Positions 1 to 8,344 of a stretch of DNA of 64,000 bases are shown one piece after another. The stretch is from LSCE01 sp050485425. GTDB taxonomy: Bacteria > Pseudomonadota > Gammaproteobacteria > Nitrococcales > Aquisalimonadaceae. The DNA is taken from the NCBI GenBank assembly GCA_050485425.1, contig JBJHBJ010000002.1, positions 1 to 64,000 on the forward strand, given 5' to 3'. Every line of letters begins with the position of its first letter. Positions within the stretch are counted from its first letter, which is position 1. The position numbers were made by a program, and so were the translations under genes. The notes under the pieces are model-generated. The model was not told where the DNA came from. It searched no databases and saw only the letters and a list, made by a program, of their open reading frames with translations.

Positions 1-545
1 TCTTCAATCTGGAGCGCGAGTTCCTGCCTGACGGCAGCGACTTCGACCACCTGTTCAAGGAGGGCGACGTCTTCGCTGTCGGCAAACTGGAGGGGCGGGT
101 GCTTCATACGCCCGGGCATACGCCGGCGGACATGAGTTATCTGATTGGCGATGCCCTGTTCGTCGGGGACACGCTGTTCATGCCGGATGTAGGCACCGCG
201 CGTTGTGACTTTCCCGGAGGTGACGCGCGTACCCTCTACCGTTCTGCCCGCAAGCTTCTCGCATTGCCTGACGAAACACGCATGTTCATGTGCCACGATT
301 ATCCGCCGGAGGGCCGGGACCATGCCTGCGAGACCACGGTCGGAGAACAGCGGCGCAGCAACAAGCATGTCCGTGACGGCCTCAGCGAGCAGGAATTCGT
401 GCGTTTGCGCGAGGAGCGGGATGCCACCCTGGGGATGCCGCGGCTGATACTGCCCTCGATCCAGGTCAACATTCGTGCAGGCAAGATGCCGCCGGCGGAG
501 AGCAATGGCGTGGTTTACCTGAAAATCCCGGTTAATCAGTTGTAG
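1..545 (+). CDS. MBL-fold metallo-hydrolase, 5'-truncated (ETHE1/Blh persulfide dioxygenase-like)
   Basis: The gene runs off the left edge; its frame is already open from base 3 and ends at TAG 543-545. The visible part contains the metallo-beta-lactamase metal-binding stretch HTPGHTPADMSY, then GDTLFMPDVGTARCDFPGGD and CHDYPP, which supply the downstream His and Asp ligands. The GTARCDFPGGD stretch and the C-terminal SIQVNIRAGKMPP are typical of the ETHE1/Blh branch (glyoxalase II-like enzymes that oxidise glutathione persulfide or sulfide-derived persulfide). The N-terminal THxHxDH motif lies outside the window, so activity cannot be judged. No neighbour confirms a sulfide role, and glyoxalase II-like hydrolase remains an alternative. 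Confidence 0.8.
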   Translation, partial: FNLEREFLPDGSDFDHLFKEGDVFAVGKLEGRVLHTPGHTPADMSYLIGDALFVGDTLFMPDVGTARCDFPGGDARTLYRSARKLLALPDETRMFMCHDYPPEGRDHACETTVGEQRRSNKHVRDGLSEQEFVRLREERDATLGMPRLILPSIQVNIRAGKMPPAESNGVVYLKIPVNQL

Positions 546-552
546 GAACCGT

Positions 553-601
553 CCAGCGTCCCGTAGCAGAAATGCTGTGGACTTCTGCCACGGGACACTG
601 G
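553..601. repeat. Palindromic element, copy 1 (19-bp arms, 11-nt loop)
   Basis: Arms 553-571 and 583-601 are complementary over 19 bp with two mismatches and enclose the 11-nt loop ATGCTGTGGAC. A second copy with the same architecture and near-identical loop is at 15887-15933. One base pair differs by compensatory change between copies (G566-C588 here, A-T there). This copy lies 114 bp before a GGDEF-EAL gene and just after the MBL-fold gene. It could act as a terminator here but has no T-tract. Confidence 0.8.
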
Positions 602-714
602 TGCCGGTAGGAGACTACCCAATCGGGTGAACAACGCTGTATGCTGGATATGGCCGACCACCGGAGAGGTCGGCTCGGGCATGGATTGGGGCAACGACAG
701 GGTAGATAACAATA

Positions 715-2985
715 ATGAGAACTGCCGGCACGGAGGAGTCGAGACTCAACGCACTCTACCAGATCCGCCTGCTTGATACCCCGCCGGAAGAACGCTTCGA
801 CCGCCTTACCCGCATGCTGGCCAACGCTCTCGACTGCCCGATGGCCTGCATCTCGCTGGTGGATCGCGATCGGGTGTGGCGCAAGTCCATGGTCGGCTTC
901 ACCAGCAACGCGTTCCCCCGCCAGCGCGCCCTGTGCGGCCAGGTCGTCCTGCAGGACGATCCGCTGATCATCAGCGATGTGCTCACCGATCAGCGTTTTC
1001 GTGTCCGGGCGCTGGCAGGCCCGGAGCCGGAAATACGGTTTTATGCCGGTGTTCCCTTGCGTGGCCCAGGCGGCGAGCGGGTTGGCGCCCTGTGTGCGCT
1101 GGACGATTCCCCCAGGGAGCTCAACGCAGCGCAGATCGAGCTGCTGAAGGACCTTGCCGCGCTTGCCGAGCGCGAGTTGCTGGTGGAATCCACGCTGGAG
1201 GTCCATGCTCGCTGCGTTGCCGACATTCGTGAACAGCAGGTCGTGGAGGCGGAGCGGCGGCGCGAAGCTGAACGCATGGCGCTGGCCGTCCGTGCCGGTG
1301 GTGTGGGCATTTTCGAGATGGACCTGGACAGCGGCGCGTTTCTCTGGGATGCCCGCATGCACGAGCTTTATGGCATCCCCGTCGACGGGCCGCCTCCCGA
1401 TCTCCGATCACTGCGGGCACGCTGTCACCCGGAGGATCTGCCGTCGGTCCTGCGTCTGGCCGGCGAGTTGCGCAGGGGCCTGGACAGCGTGGAGACCGAG
1501 TTTCGCGTGCTGGCCAAGCGCGGCCAGGTGCGTTTCATCCGCATGCTGGGTACCGTCCTGCAGTCGGGCGAACAGGGTTCCCGCGTGCTCATCGGCACGT
1601 GCTGGGACGTTACCGAATCGCGTCAGTTGCAGCACCAGTTGACGTTCCAGGCCTCTCACGACGCGCTGACCGGCCTCGCCAACCGTTTTGAGTTCGAGCG
1701 GGAACTGCGCCTGGCGTTGGAGCAGACTCAGCAACAGCGTGCCGGGCACGCGGTCTGCTTCATCGATCTGGACCGTTTCAAGCTGGTCAACGATACCGCG
1801 GGACATGCGGCCGGCGACGCCCTGCTGCGGGAACTGGGGAAAATCCTCGGCCAGGCAACCCGGAGCAGTGACGTGCTGGCCCGTCTGGGCGGTGATGAGT
1901 TCGGCCTGCTGCTGCGTAATTGCACCGTGGAGCAGGCCGAGGACATTGCCCTCGAGCTGATACGGCGGATCGAGGGGCTGGATTTTCGCTGGCAGCGTCG
2001 GTCCTACACCATTAGCGCCAGCATTGGCGTGGCCAGCCTGTGCGGTCCGGCGTCCAGCGTGGTGGAAGTGATGAGCCAGGCTGACGTGGCCTGTTATTCC
2101 GCGAAAACGGCAGGGCGGGGACGCGTCTCCATCTACCGTCCTGACAGCAGCGAGGCCCGCGATCACCATTGCGAGCTGCTGATGGCGGCCACGATCCGCG
2201 AGGCGCTGGAAGAACAGCGTTTCTGCCTGTATGCGCAGGAAATCATCCCGACCGGGAAGCATGCGGATTCCCGACCGCACGTGGAACTGCTGTTGCGCAT
2301 GCGAGATCAGGAAGGTGAACTGCTGATGCCGTCTGCCTTCATACCCGCCGCGGAACGCTATGACCTGATGGCGCTGCTGGATCGTTGGGTGCTGACAGAG
2401 GCGTTGGAGGTCCAGGCCGGCGATCTGGCCGCATGCCCGGACTTGTCGGTATCCGTCAATCTGTCCGCACAGTCCCTGAACGACCCCGCTTTCCTGCCCT
2501 TCCTGGAAGGGCTGATCGAGCGCTCGCCGCTGGCGCCCGAGCGGCTGTGTTTCGAGCTGACCGAAACCGCGGCCGTAACGCATCTGGAGGCGGCCAGCCA
2601 GGTGCTCCGGAGACTGCGCGACATGGGATGCATGGTGGCGCTGGATGATTTCGGCAGCGGGCTTTCCTCATTCAATTACCTGAAGTACTTTCCTGTCCAT
2701 TTCGTCAAGATCGACGGCGGCTTCATTCGTGCACTGCTGGACAGCACCGCCGACCGCGCCATCGTCGAATCCATTCACGGCCTAGCCCACAAGCTGGGCG
2801 TGAGCACGGTGGCGGAGTACGTGGAAAGCGAGGCCCTGCTGGAGGCGGTCCGGGCCATCGGTATCGACTATGCGCAGGGTTTCGGTATTCACCGTCCTGA
2901 AGGGTTGCCGGACCTGCTTGCCCACCCCCCGTCTCGCCCACTGCGCGAACCCCTGAGGCTCGGGAATCGGCTTCGACGGGTGTAG
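715..2985 (+). CDS. GAF-PAS-GGDEF-EAL cyclic-di-GMP signalling protein
   Basis: This 756-residue soluble protein should make and/or degrade the second messenger c-di-GMP. An N-terminal GAF domain (about 1-165, with the LLDTPPEERFDRLTR opening typical of this class) is followed by a short coiled linker and a PAS domain with PAC tail (about 190-305). The GGDEF domain has an intact active loop (GGDEF at about 392-396) and an RxxD inhibitory I-site five residues before it (RSSD). The EAL domain has its Glu in a VELLLRM version of the motif, VNLSAQSL, FELTETA, DDFGSGLS and VKIDG, so the phosphodiesterase residues also look intact. No membrane segment is seen. No good Shine-Dalgarno precedes the ATG. 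Both catalytic activities look possible; which dominates cannot be read from sequence. Confidence 0.92.
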   Translation: MRTAGTEESRLNALYQIRLLDTPPEERFDRLTRMLANALDCPMACISLVDRDRVWRKSMVGFTSNAFPRQRALCGQVVLQDDPLIISDVLTDQRFRVRALAGPEPEIRFYAGVPLRGPGGERVGALCALDDSPRELNAAQIELLKDLAALAERELLVESTLEVHARCVADIREQQVVEAERRREAERMALAVRAGGVGIFEMDLDSGAFLWDARMHELYGIPVDGPPPDLRSLRARCHPEDLPSVLRLAGELRRGLDSVETEFRVLAKRGQVRFIRMLGTVLQSGEQGSRVLIGTCWDVTESRQLQHQLTFQASHDALTGLANRFEFERELRLALEQTQQQRAGHAVCFIDLDRFKLVNDTAGHAAGDALLRELGKILGQATRSSDVLARLGGDEFGLLLRNCTVEQAEDIALELIRRIEGLDFRWQRRSYTISASIGVASLCGPASSVVEVMSQADVACYSAKTAGRGRVSIYRPDSSEARDHHCELLMAATIREALEEQRFCLYAQEIIPTGKHADSRPHVELLLRMRDQEGELLMPSAFIPAAERYDLMALLDRWVLTEALEVQAGDLAACPDLSVSVNLSAQSLNDPAFLPFLEGLIERSPLAPERLCFELTETAAVTHLEAASQVLRRLRDMGCMVALDDFGSGLSSFNYLKYFPVHFVKIDGGFIRALLDSTADRAIVESIHGLAHKLGVSTVAEYVESEALLEAVRAIGIDYAQGFGIHRPEGLPDLLAHPPSRPLREPLRLGNRLRRV

Positions 2986-3026
2986 GCCAGGGGCGTTCCC
3001 GGTCACTGGAGGGTCTGGAACGGCGA

Positions 3027-3665
3027 TTACGCACTTCCGGCTACGGCTCTGTCGAGAATGGAGCGAACCGCTTCTTTTCCGCGGGCCGTGATTTTCGCAT
3101 CCCGATGCAGAGTGGCGAGAAAATTCGCTGATTCCAGCGGGGCGCAAAGCTCGAAGGCCAGTTGGGCGGGATCCAGCGCCGCGTTGATCTGGCCTCGCTG
3201 CTGGGCGATCGCAACCTGCTTCTCGACCAGGCCAAGCCATCCCTGGTGCCCGGTTACGACTGCGTCATGCAACGGGCCGGTCTGGGCGTCGAACTCGGCC
3301 AGTACCTGGGCGAAAAAACAGCCGCCGGGGAACACGCGGCGGGCAACATACGAAAGATAGGCCGTGCACAGGCTTTCGATCCGTTCCAACCCCTCCGGCG
3401 CAGCCAGGCCGGGAGCGAGCACCTCCCGCTGGAACACCGTGTCAGCCGCCCGGAGCGTCTCCTGCTGAAGGTGTTGCTTGGATCGGAAATGCGCGAATAC
3501 CCCGCTCTTGCTGATACCGAGCTCGCGCGCGATCCGCCCGATCGTCAGGCTGCCCAGCCCCTCGACGGACGCCAGGCGCATTGCGACCTCAAGGATGCGC
3601 AGGTGTGTCTCCTCGCCATCGGAACGTCGCGGGGACTTGTCGGTGCCGTTATCCAGGTTGCTCAT
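3027..3665 (-). CDS. TetR/AcrR-family transcriptional regulator
   Basis: The 212-residue product has an N-terminal TetR DNA-binding domain (about 20-65) with the helix-turn-helix around IGRIARELGISKSGVFAHF, and a C-terminal ligand-binding region including VARRVFPGGCFFAQ, typical of TetR proteins with a TetR_C_33/LmrA-like C-terminus. I chose the ATG at 3665; a TTG three codons upstream (3674) would overlap the operator. The gene is divergent from the alpha/beta hydrolase at 3780, and two 22-bp palindromes lie between them, so it very probably represses itself and the hydrolase. The inducing ligand is unknown. Confidence 0.9.
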   Translation of the reverse strand: MSNLDNGTDKSPRRSDGEETHLRILEVAMRLASVEGLGSLTIGRIARELGISKSGVFAHFRSKQHLQQETLRAADTVFQREVLAPGLAAPEGLERIESLCTAYLSYVARRVFPGGCFFAQVLAEFDAQTGPLHDAVVTGHQGWLGLVEKQVAIAQQRGQINAALDPAQLAFELCAPLESANFLATLHRDAKITARGKEAVRSILDRAVAGSA

Positions 3666-3673
3666 TCTTGACA

Positions 3674-3725
3674 AGATAGCACGACCGTTCTATCTATGAT
3701 TGTAGATAGTACGATCGTGCTATCT
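3674..3725. promoter_or_regulatory. Tandem 22-bp palindromic operators for the TetR regulator
   Basis: Two imperfect palindromes, 3674-3695 and 3704-3725, both begin AGATAG and end CTATCT with the core ACGAYCGT, and are separated by 8 bp. The second has a single mismatched pair. They fill the gap between the divergent TetR and hydrolase genes. Two sites one helical repeat-scale apart are the usual arrangement for TetR autoregulation. An ATG at 3696 in frame with the hydrolase lies inside the spacer and is unlikely to be a start. Confidence 0.75.
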
Positions 3726-3779
3726 CTCCTGGTGCTTCGCCACGAAGCGGCCGATACGTCTTCGACCTGGAGGTGTCCG

Positions 3780-4562
3780 ATGGAACACGTATTCTCCTCC
3801 CCATCGGTTTCGGTTTCCTTCAACGCCTATGGCCATGGTCCGCCGCTCGTGCTGGTCCATGGTTCGTTCAGCGATCACGAGACCAACTGGACATTCGTCA
3901 GTCCGCTCCTCGAGACATCGTTTTCGATCTACGCTGTTGCCCGGCGAGGGCGCGGCGAGACGACGGACAGCAGCGGCCATACCGTGGACGATGAAGCCCG
4001 CGATGTGGTCTCGGTGATTCAGTCGATCAGTGAACCGGTGCTTCTGCTCGGGCACTCCTATGGGGCACAGGTGGCGTTGGCGGCGGCGGCGACCGTGCCG
4101 GAACGTGTTCGCAAGCTGGTTCTCTACGAGCCCCCGTTACCGGACATCCTCACCGAAGACGTGTCCCGGCGATTAGAAGAGTTGGCGCAACAGGAAAACT
4201 GGGGTGCGTTCGCAATGACGTTCTTTGGCCGGGTGCTGGAAGTCCCGGCCAGCGATCTCGAGGAACTGCGCGGCGACCCCGTGCTATGGAAGCCTATTGC
4301 CGCCGATGCCAGGGCATCGGTGGGGGATATCCGCGCGATGGGAAGGTACCGGTTCGACGCCGGGCGCTTCCGTCAGCTTCCCTTGCCGGTGCTGCTGCAG
4401 ATCGGCAGCGAGAGTCCTCGCGACTTCTTTGCCACCGACGCTCTTGCCGCCGCCCTTCCGGACGTGTCTGTCGAAGAATTGCCGGGCCAGGCCCATGACG
4501 GCATGACCACCGCGCCGGAAATGTATGCCAGGGCGGTAACCCGCTTTCTGCTGGCAGACTGA
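3780..4562 (+). CDS. Alpha/beta-hydrolase fold protein
   Basis: The 260-residue protein has the alpha/beta hydrolase layout: PLVLVHGSFSDH near the N-terminus forms the oxyanion-hole strand, GHSYGAQ carries the nucleophile Ser, and GQAHDGM near the C-terminus supplies the catalytic His. The start at 3780 is preceded by GGAGGTG at good spacing; the longer frame from 3696 would begin within the operator. It is divergent from, and probably repressed by, the TetR protein at 3027-3665. Substrate unknown; esterase, lactonase or dehalogenase-like roles are all possible. Confidence 0.88.
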   Translation: MEHVFSSPSVSVSFNAYGHGPPLVLVHGSFSDHETNWTFVSPLLETSFSIYAVARRGRGETTDSSGHTVDDEARDVVSVIQSISEPVLLLGHSYGAQVALAAAATVPERVRKLVLYEPPLPDILTEDVSRRLEELAQQENWGAFAMTFFGRVLEVPASDLEELRGDPVLWKPIAADARASVGDIRAMGRYRFDAGRFRQLPLPVLLQIGSESPRDFFATDALAAALPDVSVEELPGQAHDGMTTAPEMYARAVTRFLLAD

Positions 4563-4710
4563 ACCTTTTCAGGAGGTACTGACCATTTCGAAGGTATTGC
4601 CCTGCCTCAGTGGCAGCCTGCGCGGCAATGGCAGATGATGACGGAACATGCGCGTGACATGCACAGTGACTAATCTTTTCGAAAAGGCAGGGAATCAACC
4701 AGCGCTTCCC

Positions 4711-4751
4711 TGGTATTCCGTAACCCAGGTTATCCAGGTTACGGAATACCA
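4711..4751. repeat. Perfect 15-bp inverted repeat with 11-nt loop
   Basis: Arms 4711-4725 (TGGTATTCCGTAACC) and 4737-4751 are perfectly complementary around the 11-nt loop CAGGTTATCCA. It lies 43 bp before the small membrane protein gene at 4795. Geometry (11-nt loop, CCGTAAC in the arm) resembles the elements at 553-601 and 15887-15933, but the loop sequence differs. There is no T-tract, so it is more likely a regulatory hairpin or dispersed palindrome than a terminator. A 12-bp perfect palindrome CTTTTCGAAAAG also lies just upstream at 4675-4686. Confidence 0.7.
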
Positions 4752-4794
4752 ATCGTTGCAGTGGTTCAAGACCGGGCCGCATCCGGAGGTTGCC

Positions 4795-5112
4795 ATGACC
4801 GTATCGGTTTTCAATCCGCTTCAGGGCCGCACACCGTTGGCGAGGGTTTTCTGGTTCTATGGAGTCATTCCGAGCAACGCGTTCTGGGCCGTCATCTTCT
4901 ATCTGCTGTGGGCCAGGGCTGAGCCCACCATCACAAGCGTGGCTCTGCTGCTGGTGCTGCTGTATACAGTATGGATCGTCTGGGCAGTCTGGCGGTGTGC
5001 GGATAACGTTCATCAGGAACGCTATGGTGTGATGGCACGATGGCTGACCGTGGCCTGGGCCATCAACACCGTGCTTCTCGTCGGGTTTCTGCAACTGGAG
5101 CTGATTGCATGA
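4795..5112 (+). CDS. Small three-helix membrane protein, unknown
   Basis: The 105-residue product is strongly hydrophobic, with three likely transmembrane segments (about 22-40, 47-66 and 85-104). The start at 4795 is chosen because GGAGG sits 5 bp upstream; the frame is open further up but the extra stretch would span the inverted repeat and looks non-coding. No recognised domain. The loop ADNVHQERYG between segments 2 and 3 is polar. No catalytic motif is visible and the neighbours give no functional hint. Confidence 0.65.
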   Translation: MTVSVFNPLQGRTPLARVFWFYGVIPSNAFWAVIFYLLWARAEPTITSVALLLVLLYTVWIVWAVWRCADNVHQERYGVMARWLTVAWAINTVLLVGFLQLELIA

Positions 5113-5132
5113 GCTGCCCGCCACGCCCTGGA

Positions 5133-5474
5133 TCAGAGGCGGTGCGCCTGGTCACCGAGCCGTGACAGCACCTCCCCGGAGCCTTTCAGCAGCCCGAGTC
5201 CACGAGGGGCAGGGGCCGCACAGGGCGCTGCGCCGGCCTCGATGGCCAATTGCGAAGCGCCCGGCGAAAAATAGACAATGACCTCACAGTGGAGACGACC
5301 CTCGGAGACATGCCGGATCAGAAGCGCCATGTCCGCCGGACGACCTCGACGCTCGTAGGCGTTGACGAAGTCGTGCTCCAGACGTTCAATGTCCATGCCC
5401 GCGGTGAGGGCATCACCCAGATTGATCTGGTGCCAGCCGGTTCTCGACACAGGCTTCTCCTCGCGACGGAACAT
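5133..5474 (-). CDS. Hypothetical protein, 113 residues
   Basis: A soluble 113-residue protein I cannot assign to a named family. The middle (ADMALLIRHVSEGRLHCEVIVYFSPGASQLA) looks like a genuine folded strand-rich segment. The tail contains CAAPAPRGLGLLKG. It is convergent with the small membrane protein gene. No Shine-Dalgarno precedes the ATG at 5474; the internal ATG at residue 27 is an alternative. Its low-complexity-free middle and steady third-position GC support it being a real gene. Confidence 0.55.
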   Translation of the reverse strand: MFRREEKPVSRTGWHQINLGDALTAGMDIERLEHDFVNAYERRGRPADMALLIRHVSEGRLHCEVIVYFSPGASQLAIEAGAAPCAAPAPRGLGLLKGSGEVLSRLGDQAHRL

Positions 5475-5622
5475 CGGTCAAACCGGCAGCTCCTCCCGGT
5501 ATTCAGTGCCTGCAACAAGAGGCGTGGCGCCTGGGTTTTCGGGGAAGGGGTATCTGCCGCGCACGACCATCCTGGACGGCGGAATCAGGTGTCGTTGTTG
5601 AGGGAAATGGTCGTGATACAGA

Positions 5623-5654
5623 AAGGGGTTACAGCGAATGCGCCGTAACCCCTT
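5623..5654 (-). terminator. Intrinsic terminator downstream of tRNA-Pro
   Basis: Arms 5623-5636 and 5641-5654 pair over 14 bp with one mismatch around loop AATG, starting 8 bp beyond the tRNA 3' end. On the minus strand the stem is followed by TTTCTG; on the plus strand by TTGATTTTAT, so it may also work in the other direction. Confidence 0.75.
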
Positions 5655-5661
5655 GATTTTA

Positions 5662-5738
5662 TGGTCGGGGTGAGAGGATTTGAACCTCCGACCACCTGCA
5701 CCCCATGCAGGTGCGCTACCAGGCTGCGCTACACCCCG
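5662..5738 (-). tRNA. tRNA-Pro (anticodon GGG)
   Basis: Read on the minus strand, the 77-nt sequence begins CGGGGTGTAGCGCAGCCTGG and ends CACCCCGACCA, forming a 7-bp acceptor stem with encoded CCA. The anticodon stem CCTGC/GCAGG encloses ATGGGGT, with U33 and anticodon GGG, reading CCC proline codons. The T-arm GGAGGTTCAAATCCTCT is standard. Confidence 0.96.
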
Positions 5739-5749
5739 AAAACGCCGCT

Positions 5750-5778
5750 ATGTTACACAAATCCATTGGAGCGGGAAA
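5750..5778 (-). promoter_or_regulatory. Probable sigma-70 promoter of tRNA-Pro
   Basis: On the minus strand, TTTCCC (5773-5778) and TAACAT (5750-5755) are 17 bp apart. The -10 is followed by a GC-rich discriminator, as at stringently controlled stable-RNA promoters, and transcription would begin about 5 nt before the mature tRNA. The -35 match is poor. Confidence 0.45.
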
Positions 5779-5783
5779 GCGAA

Positions 5784-6110
5784 TTAGTCCCTTGCGCCGC
5801 CCGTTACGCGCATGGCGCTGCCACGCCGTTCGCAGAACAGCGAGACCGGGCGGCCGGCGGAACGTGCAACCGGCGCAACGCGGGCTTCGATGCGCTCGCC
5901 GCCATCGACGCTCTCGATCCGTGAGCGCGATTCGTCCAGTCGCAGATCCATGTTCGACAGCCGTTCCAGACCGTGTTCCGGCGCCGCGCGGTGCAGTTCG
6001 ACACAACTGGCGTAGGGCTCGGGCATGGAATCCAGGTTGGCGCGAATGACCAGTACGATCATGGTGGCCAGGGCCAGCGCGAATGCAATAAAGCCGGTGA
6101 TTCGGATCAT
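5784..6110 (-). CDS. Small membrane-anchored hypothetical protein
   Basis: The 108-residue product has one N-terminal hydrophobic helix (residues 4-23), probably an uncleaved signal anchor, followed by a soluble periplasmic-type domain with two cysteines (SCVELH and SLFCERRG) that could form a disulfide. TCAGGA precedes the ATG at a suitable distance. It lies directly upstream of tRNA-Pro, in the same direction. Family not recognised. Confidence 0.65.
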   Translation of the reverse strand: MIRITGFIAFALALATMIVLVIRANLDSMPEPYASCVELHRAAPEHGLERLSNMDLRLDESRSRIESVDGGERIEARVAPVARSAGRPVSLFCERRGSAMRVTGGARD

Positions 6111-6271
6111 GGTGTCCTGATCGGAACGCGGATTGGCAGGGGGAACGGCGAAACAGCATGGACTGTTCCGTTCATCGCGTCCAGTCCCCGGGCGACGACG
6201 GCTTGGCCGACGCGGGGGTAGGCGGGCATGATGGGACCGGCAGCGTCCACCAAGGGAGACAGCGCCGCGGC

Positions 6272-7588
6272 ATGAATGCCATTTTCCTGATCATTGTACT
6301 GGCTGCTTTCCTCACCGCAGCCTGGCGACAGTTCCGGCATGACCCCCTGGAAGGGGAGCCCGCCCCGATGGAGGCGCTGTCCAGTGGCATGATCGAATCC
6401 GCCGGTGGCGCGGTGGAGCTTGCGATCGGCCTGGTGGGTGTGATGGCGCTGTTCCTCGGTCTGATGAAGGTGGCCGAGGCCGGCGGATTGCTCACCATTC
6501 TGGCCAAGCTGATCCGCCCGTTGATGGTGCGGTTGTTTCCCTCCGTGCCGGGGGACCACCCGGCCATGGGGGCGATGATTCTGAATTTCTCCGCCAACGC
6601 CCTGGGGCTGGGGAACGCCGCAACACCGTTCGGCATCCGCGCCATGCAGGAACTGGACAAACTGAATCCGCACAAGGGCACGGCCACCAACGCCATGGCG
6701 TTGTTCCTGGCAATCAATACCTCGAGTATCACGCTGCTGCCGACCGGTGTGATCGCTCTTCGTGCGGCCGCCGGTTCAGTCGAGCCGGCCGCGATCCTGC
6801 CGACGACGTTGTTCGCCACGCTGTGTGCCACGGCGGCGGCGATTACCGCGGCATTCGCCTATCAGCGGTTCTTCCCGGTTCACCCGGTGTATCAGGCCGA
6901 GCCGCAGCCTCGCGCAAGTGCCTCGTCTGGGGCGGAGGCGGAACAGGAGGACGAGGCTTTGCCGGAGGAATCGGGGCAGGCGTATCCGCTCTGGGTATCC
7001 ATGCTGGCGCTGCTGACGGTGGTGGGTCTCATTCCGCTTACCATTCTTTATGGCACTGCTGTCGCGCCGTGGATCATTCCGGGGCTGATGGTGGGGTTTC
7101 TGCTGTTCGGTGTAATCCGCCGCGTGCGCATCTACGAACAGTTCGTGGAAGGCGCAAAGGACGGTTTTCAGGTGGCGCTGCGGATCATTCCCTACCTGGT
7201 CGCGATACTGGTGGCCGTGGGCATGCTCCGTAGCAGCGGCGCTCTGGAAGCCATGGTCACCTGGCTGGGTCAGTTCACGATGCAGCTCGGCATGCCGGCC
7301 GAGGCTCTGCCCATGGCGCTGCTGCGCCCGCTTTCGGGTTCTGGCGCGTACGGGGTCATGGCATCCATCATCAACGACCCGGCGATCGGACCGGACAGCT
7401 ACGCTGGCCTGCTGGTGAGTACGCTGCAGGGATCCACCGAGACCACATTCTACGTACTTGCGGTGTATTTCGGCGCGATCCAGGTGCGGCGGGTGCGGCA
7501 CACGCTGCTGGCGGCGCTGACGGCCGATCTTGTGGGGGTTTCCGCCGCCGTATTCATTTGCGTACAGCTGTTCGGCCCGGCGGCATGA
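6272..7588 (+). CDS. SpmA/SpmB-type nucleoside-recognition (Gate) membrane protein
   Basis: The 438-residue polytopic protein matches a fusion of the two spore-maturation-type halves SpmA and SpmB, each carrying a nucleoside-recognition/Gate domain. The first half includes NFSANALGLGNAATPFGIRAM, the most recognisable signature of the family, and the second contains RPLSGSGAYGVMA. A charged loop rich in Glu (about 215-235) separates the halves. In Bacillus these proteins affect spore-core dehydration; in non-sporulating Proteobacteria their role is unknown, probably transport. The start at 6272 matches the family N-terminus (MNAIFLIIVLAAF), with GGGAG upstream. The frame extends further upstream but that stretch is hydrophilic and unlike the family. 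Confidence 0.85.
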   Translation: MNAIFLIIVLAAFLTAAWRQFRHDPLEGEPAPMEALSSGMIESAGGAVELAIGLVGVMALFLGLMKVAEAGGLLTILAKLIRPLMVRLFPSVPGDHPAMGAMILNFSANALGLGNAATPFGIRAMQELDKLNPHKGTATNAMALFLAINTSSITLLPTGVIALRAAAGSVEPAAILPTTLFATLCATAAAITAAFAYQRFFPVHPVYQAEPQPRASASSGAEAEQEDEALPEESGQAYPLWVSMLALLTVVGLIPLTILYGTAVAPWIIPGLMVGFLLFGVIRRVRIYEQFVEGAKDGFQVALRIIPYLVAILVAVGMLRSSGALEAMVTWLGQFTMQLGMPAEALPMALLRPLSGSGAYGVMASIINDPAIGPDSYAGLLVSTLQGSTETTFYVLAVYFGAIQVRRVRHTLLAALTADLVGVSAAVFICVQLFGPAA

Positions 7589-7607
7589 GGCGTTGGCGAA
7601 GCCCGGT

Positions 7608-8210
7608 TCAGTCCGCCCCTGTCTGTTCGTCCATCCAGAAGCGGCCGCGGCTGCTGCTGCTGACGGCCAGGCGCTTGCCGTTACCGGTGGTCAGTATCAC
7701 GCTGGCGGGAATGCCGGTGTTGTCCACGGTCTGCCACAGACGCACCAGGCCATCCAGTTGCGTGTTCTGCTGTCGCCGATCCAGAGGCAGGAATGCGTCG
7801 CTCACCTGAACGCTGACGGTGGCGTAGCCGAGGTATTCCGCGGTGGTGAAGAGCGGCGTTTCGCCCAGTTCCTCGGCCTGTTCCAGGTTGCTGCCCAACA
7901 TGTCGTTGAACAGCCTGAAGTAGGCTGTTTCCTCGGCTTCGCCGGCCGACATCGTGAGCGGGCTCGCCAGTTCCTTGTACAACCAGCCGGTGCGGCCCTG
8001 GCGGTCCATCACCACATGGAGCCAGCCTGCCTTTCTCCCCAGTTCCATGACCACGTCGCCCACGCCCAGCTGGCGGGAAACCGGATGGTCCGTGCCCGGG
8101 CCCTGCCGCACGTTGGTGGACCACTGGTCCACATGCCAGTAGTCGCCCGGGGCGGCATGAACGGTGCCGGCGGCAAGGGAAAGCAAGGCAAGACAGATCA
8201 GTGGTCGCAT
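7608..8210 (-). CDS. Exported bacterial SH3-domain protein
   Basis: A 200-residue protein with a clear signal peptide (MRPLICLALLSLAAGTVHA, cleavage after AHA-like site around 19) followed by an SH3b domain (about 27-85: NVRQGPGTDHPV, GWLHVVMDRQGRTGWLYKEL). The remainder (about 90-200) is predicted soluble and not recognised. SH3b domains of this kind bind peptidoglycan or ligands in the periplasm. It is convergent with the SpmAB-type gene and divergent from the suf operon. Confidence 0.8.
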   Translation of the reverse strand: MRPLICLALLSLAAGTVHAAPGDYWHVDQWSTNVRQGPGTDHPVSRQLGVGDVVMELGRKAGWLHVVMDRQGRTGWLYKELASPLTMSAGEAEETAYFRLFNDMLGSNLEQAEELGETPLFTTAEYLGYATVSVQVSDAFLPLDRRQQNTQLDGLVRLWQTVDNTGIPASVILTTGNGKRLAVSSSSRGRFWMDEQTGAD

Positions 8211-8299
8211 GTATTTCCGTGGGTTGCTTCGGGTATGATCCGGGCATCGGAGCCATTGGTATTCTACGTCAACGCGGCCATGGGAAAAGGCTGTCCCAG

Positions 8300-8334
8300 A
8301 AACTGTACCAGTTTGGTCCTCTTTGCGTTATAAT
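8300..8334 (+). promoter_or_regulatory. suf operon promoter with palindromic operator
   Basis: A perfect -10 TATAAT (8329-8334) lies so close to the sufR ATG (8345) that the transcript would have only about 4 leader nucleotides. The inverted repeat AAACTG-TAC-CAGTTT (8300-8314) covers the -35 position, which itself matches consensus poorly. This arrangement fits autoregulation by the Rrf2-family product. No Shine-Dalgarno precedes the ATG, consistent with a leaderless message. Confidence 0.65.
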
Positions 8335-8344
8335 CTCCGCCACT

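Noticed and set aside
3696..3779. Upstream ATG extension of the alpha/beta hydrolase
   Set aside because: It begins inside the spacer of the tandem operator, has no ribosome site, and the ATG at 3780 has GGAGG and matches the fold's N-terminus.
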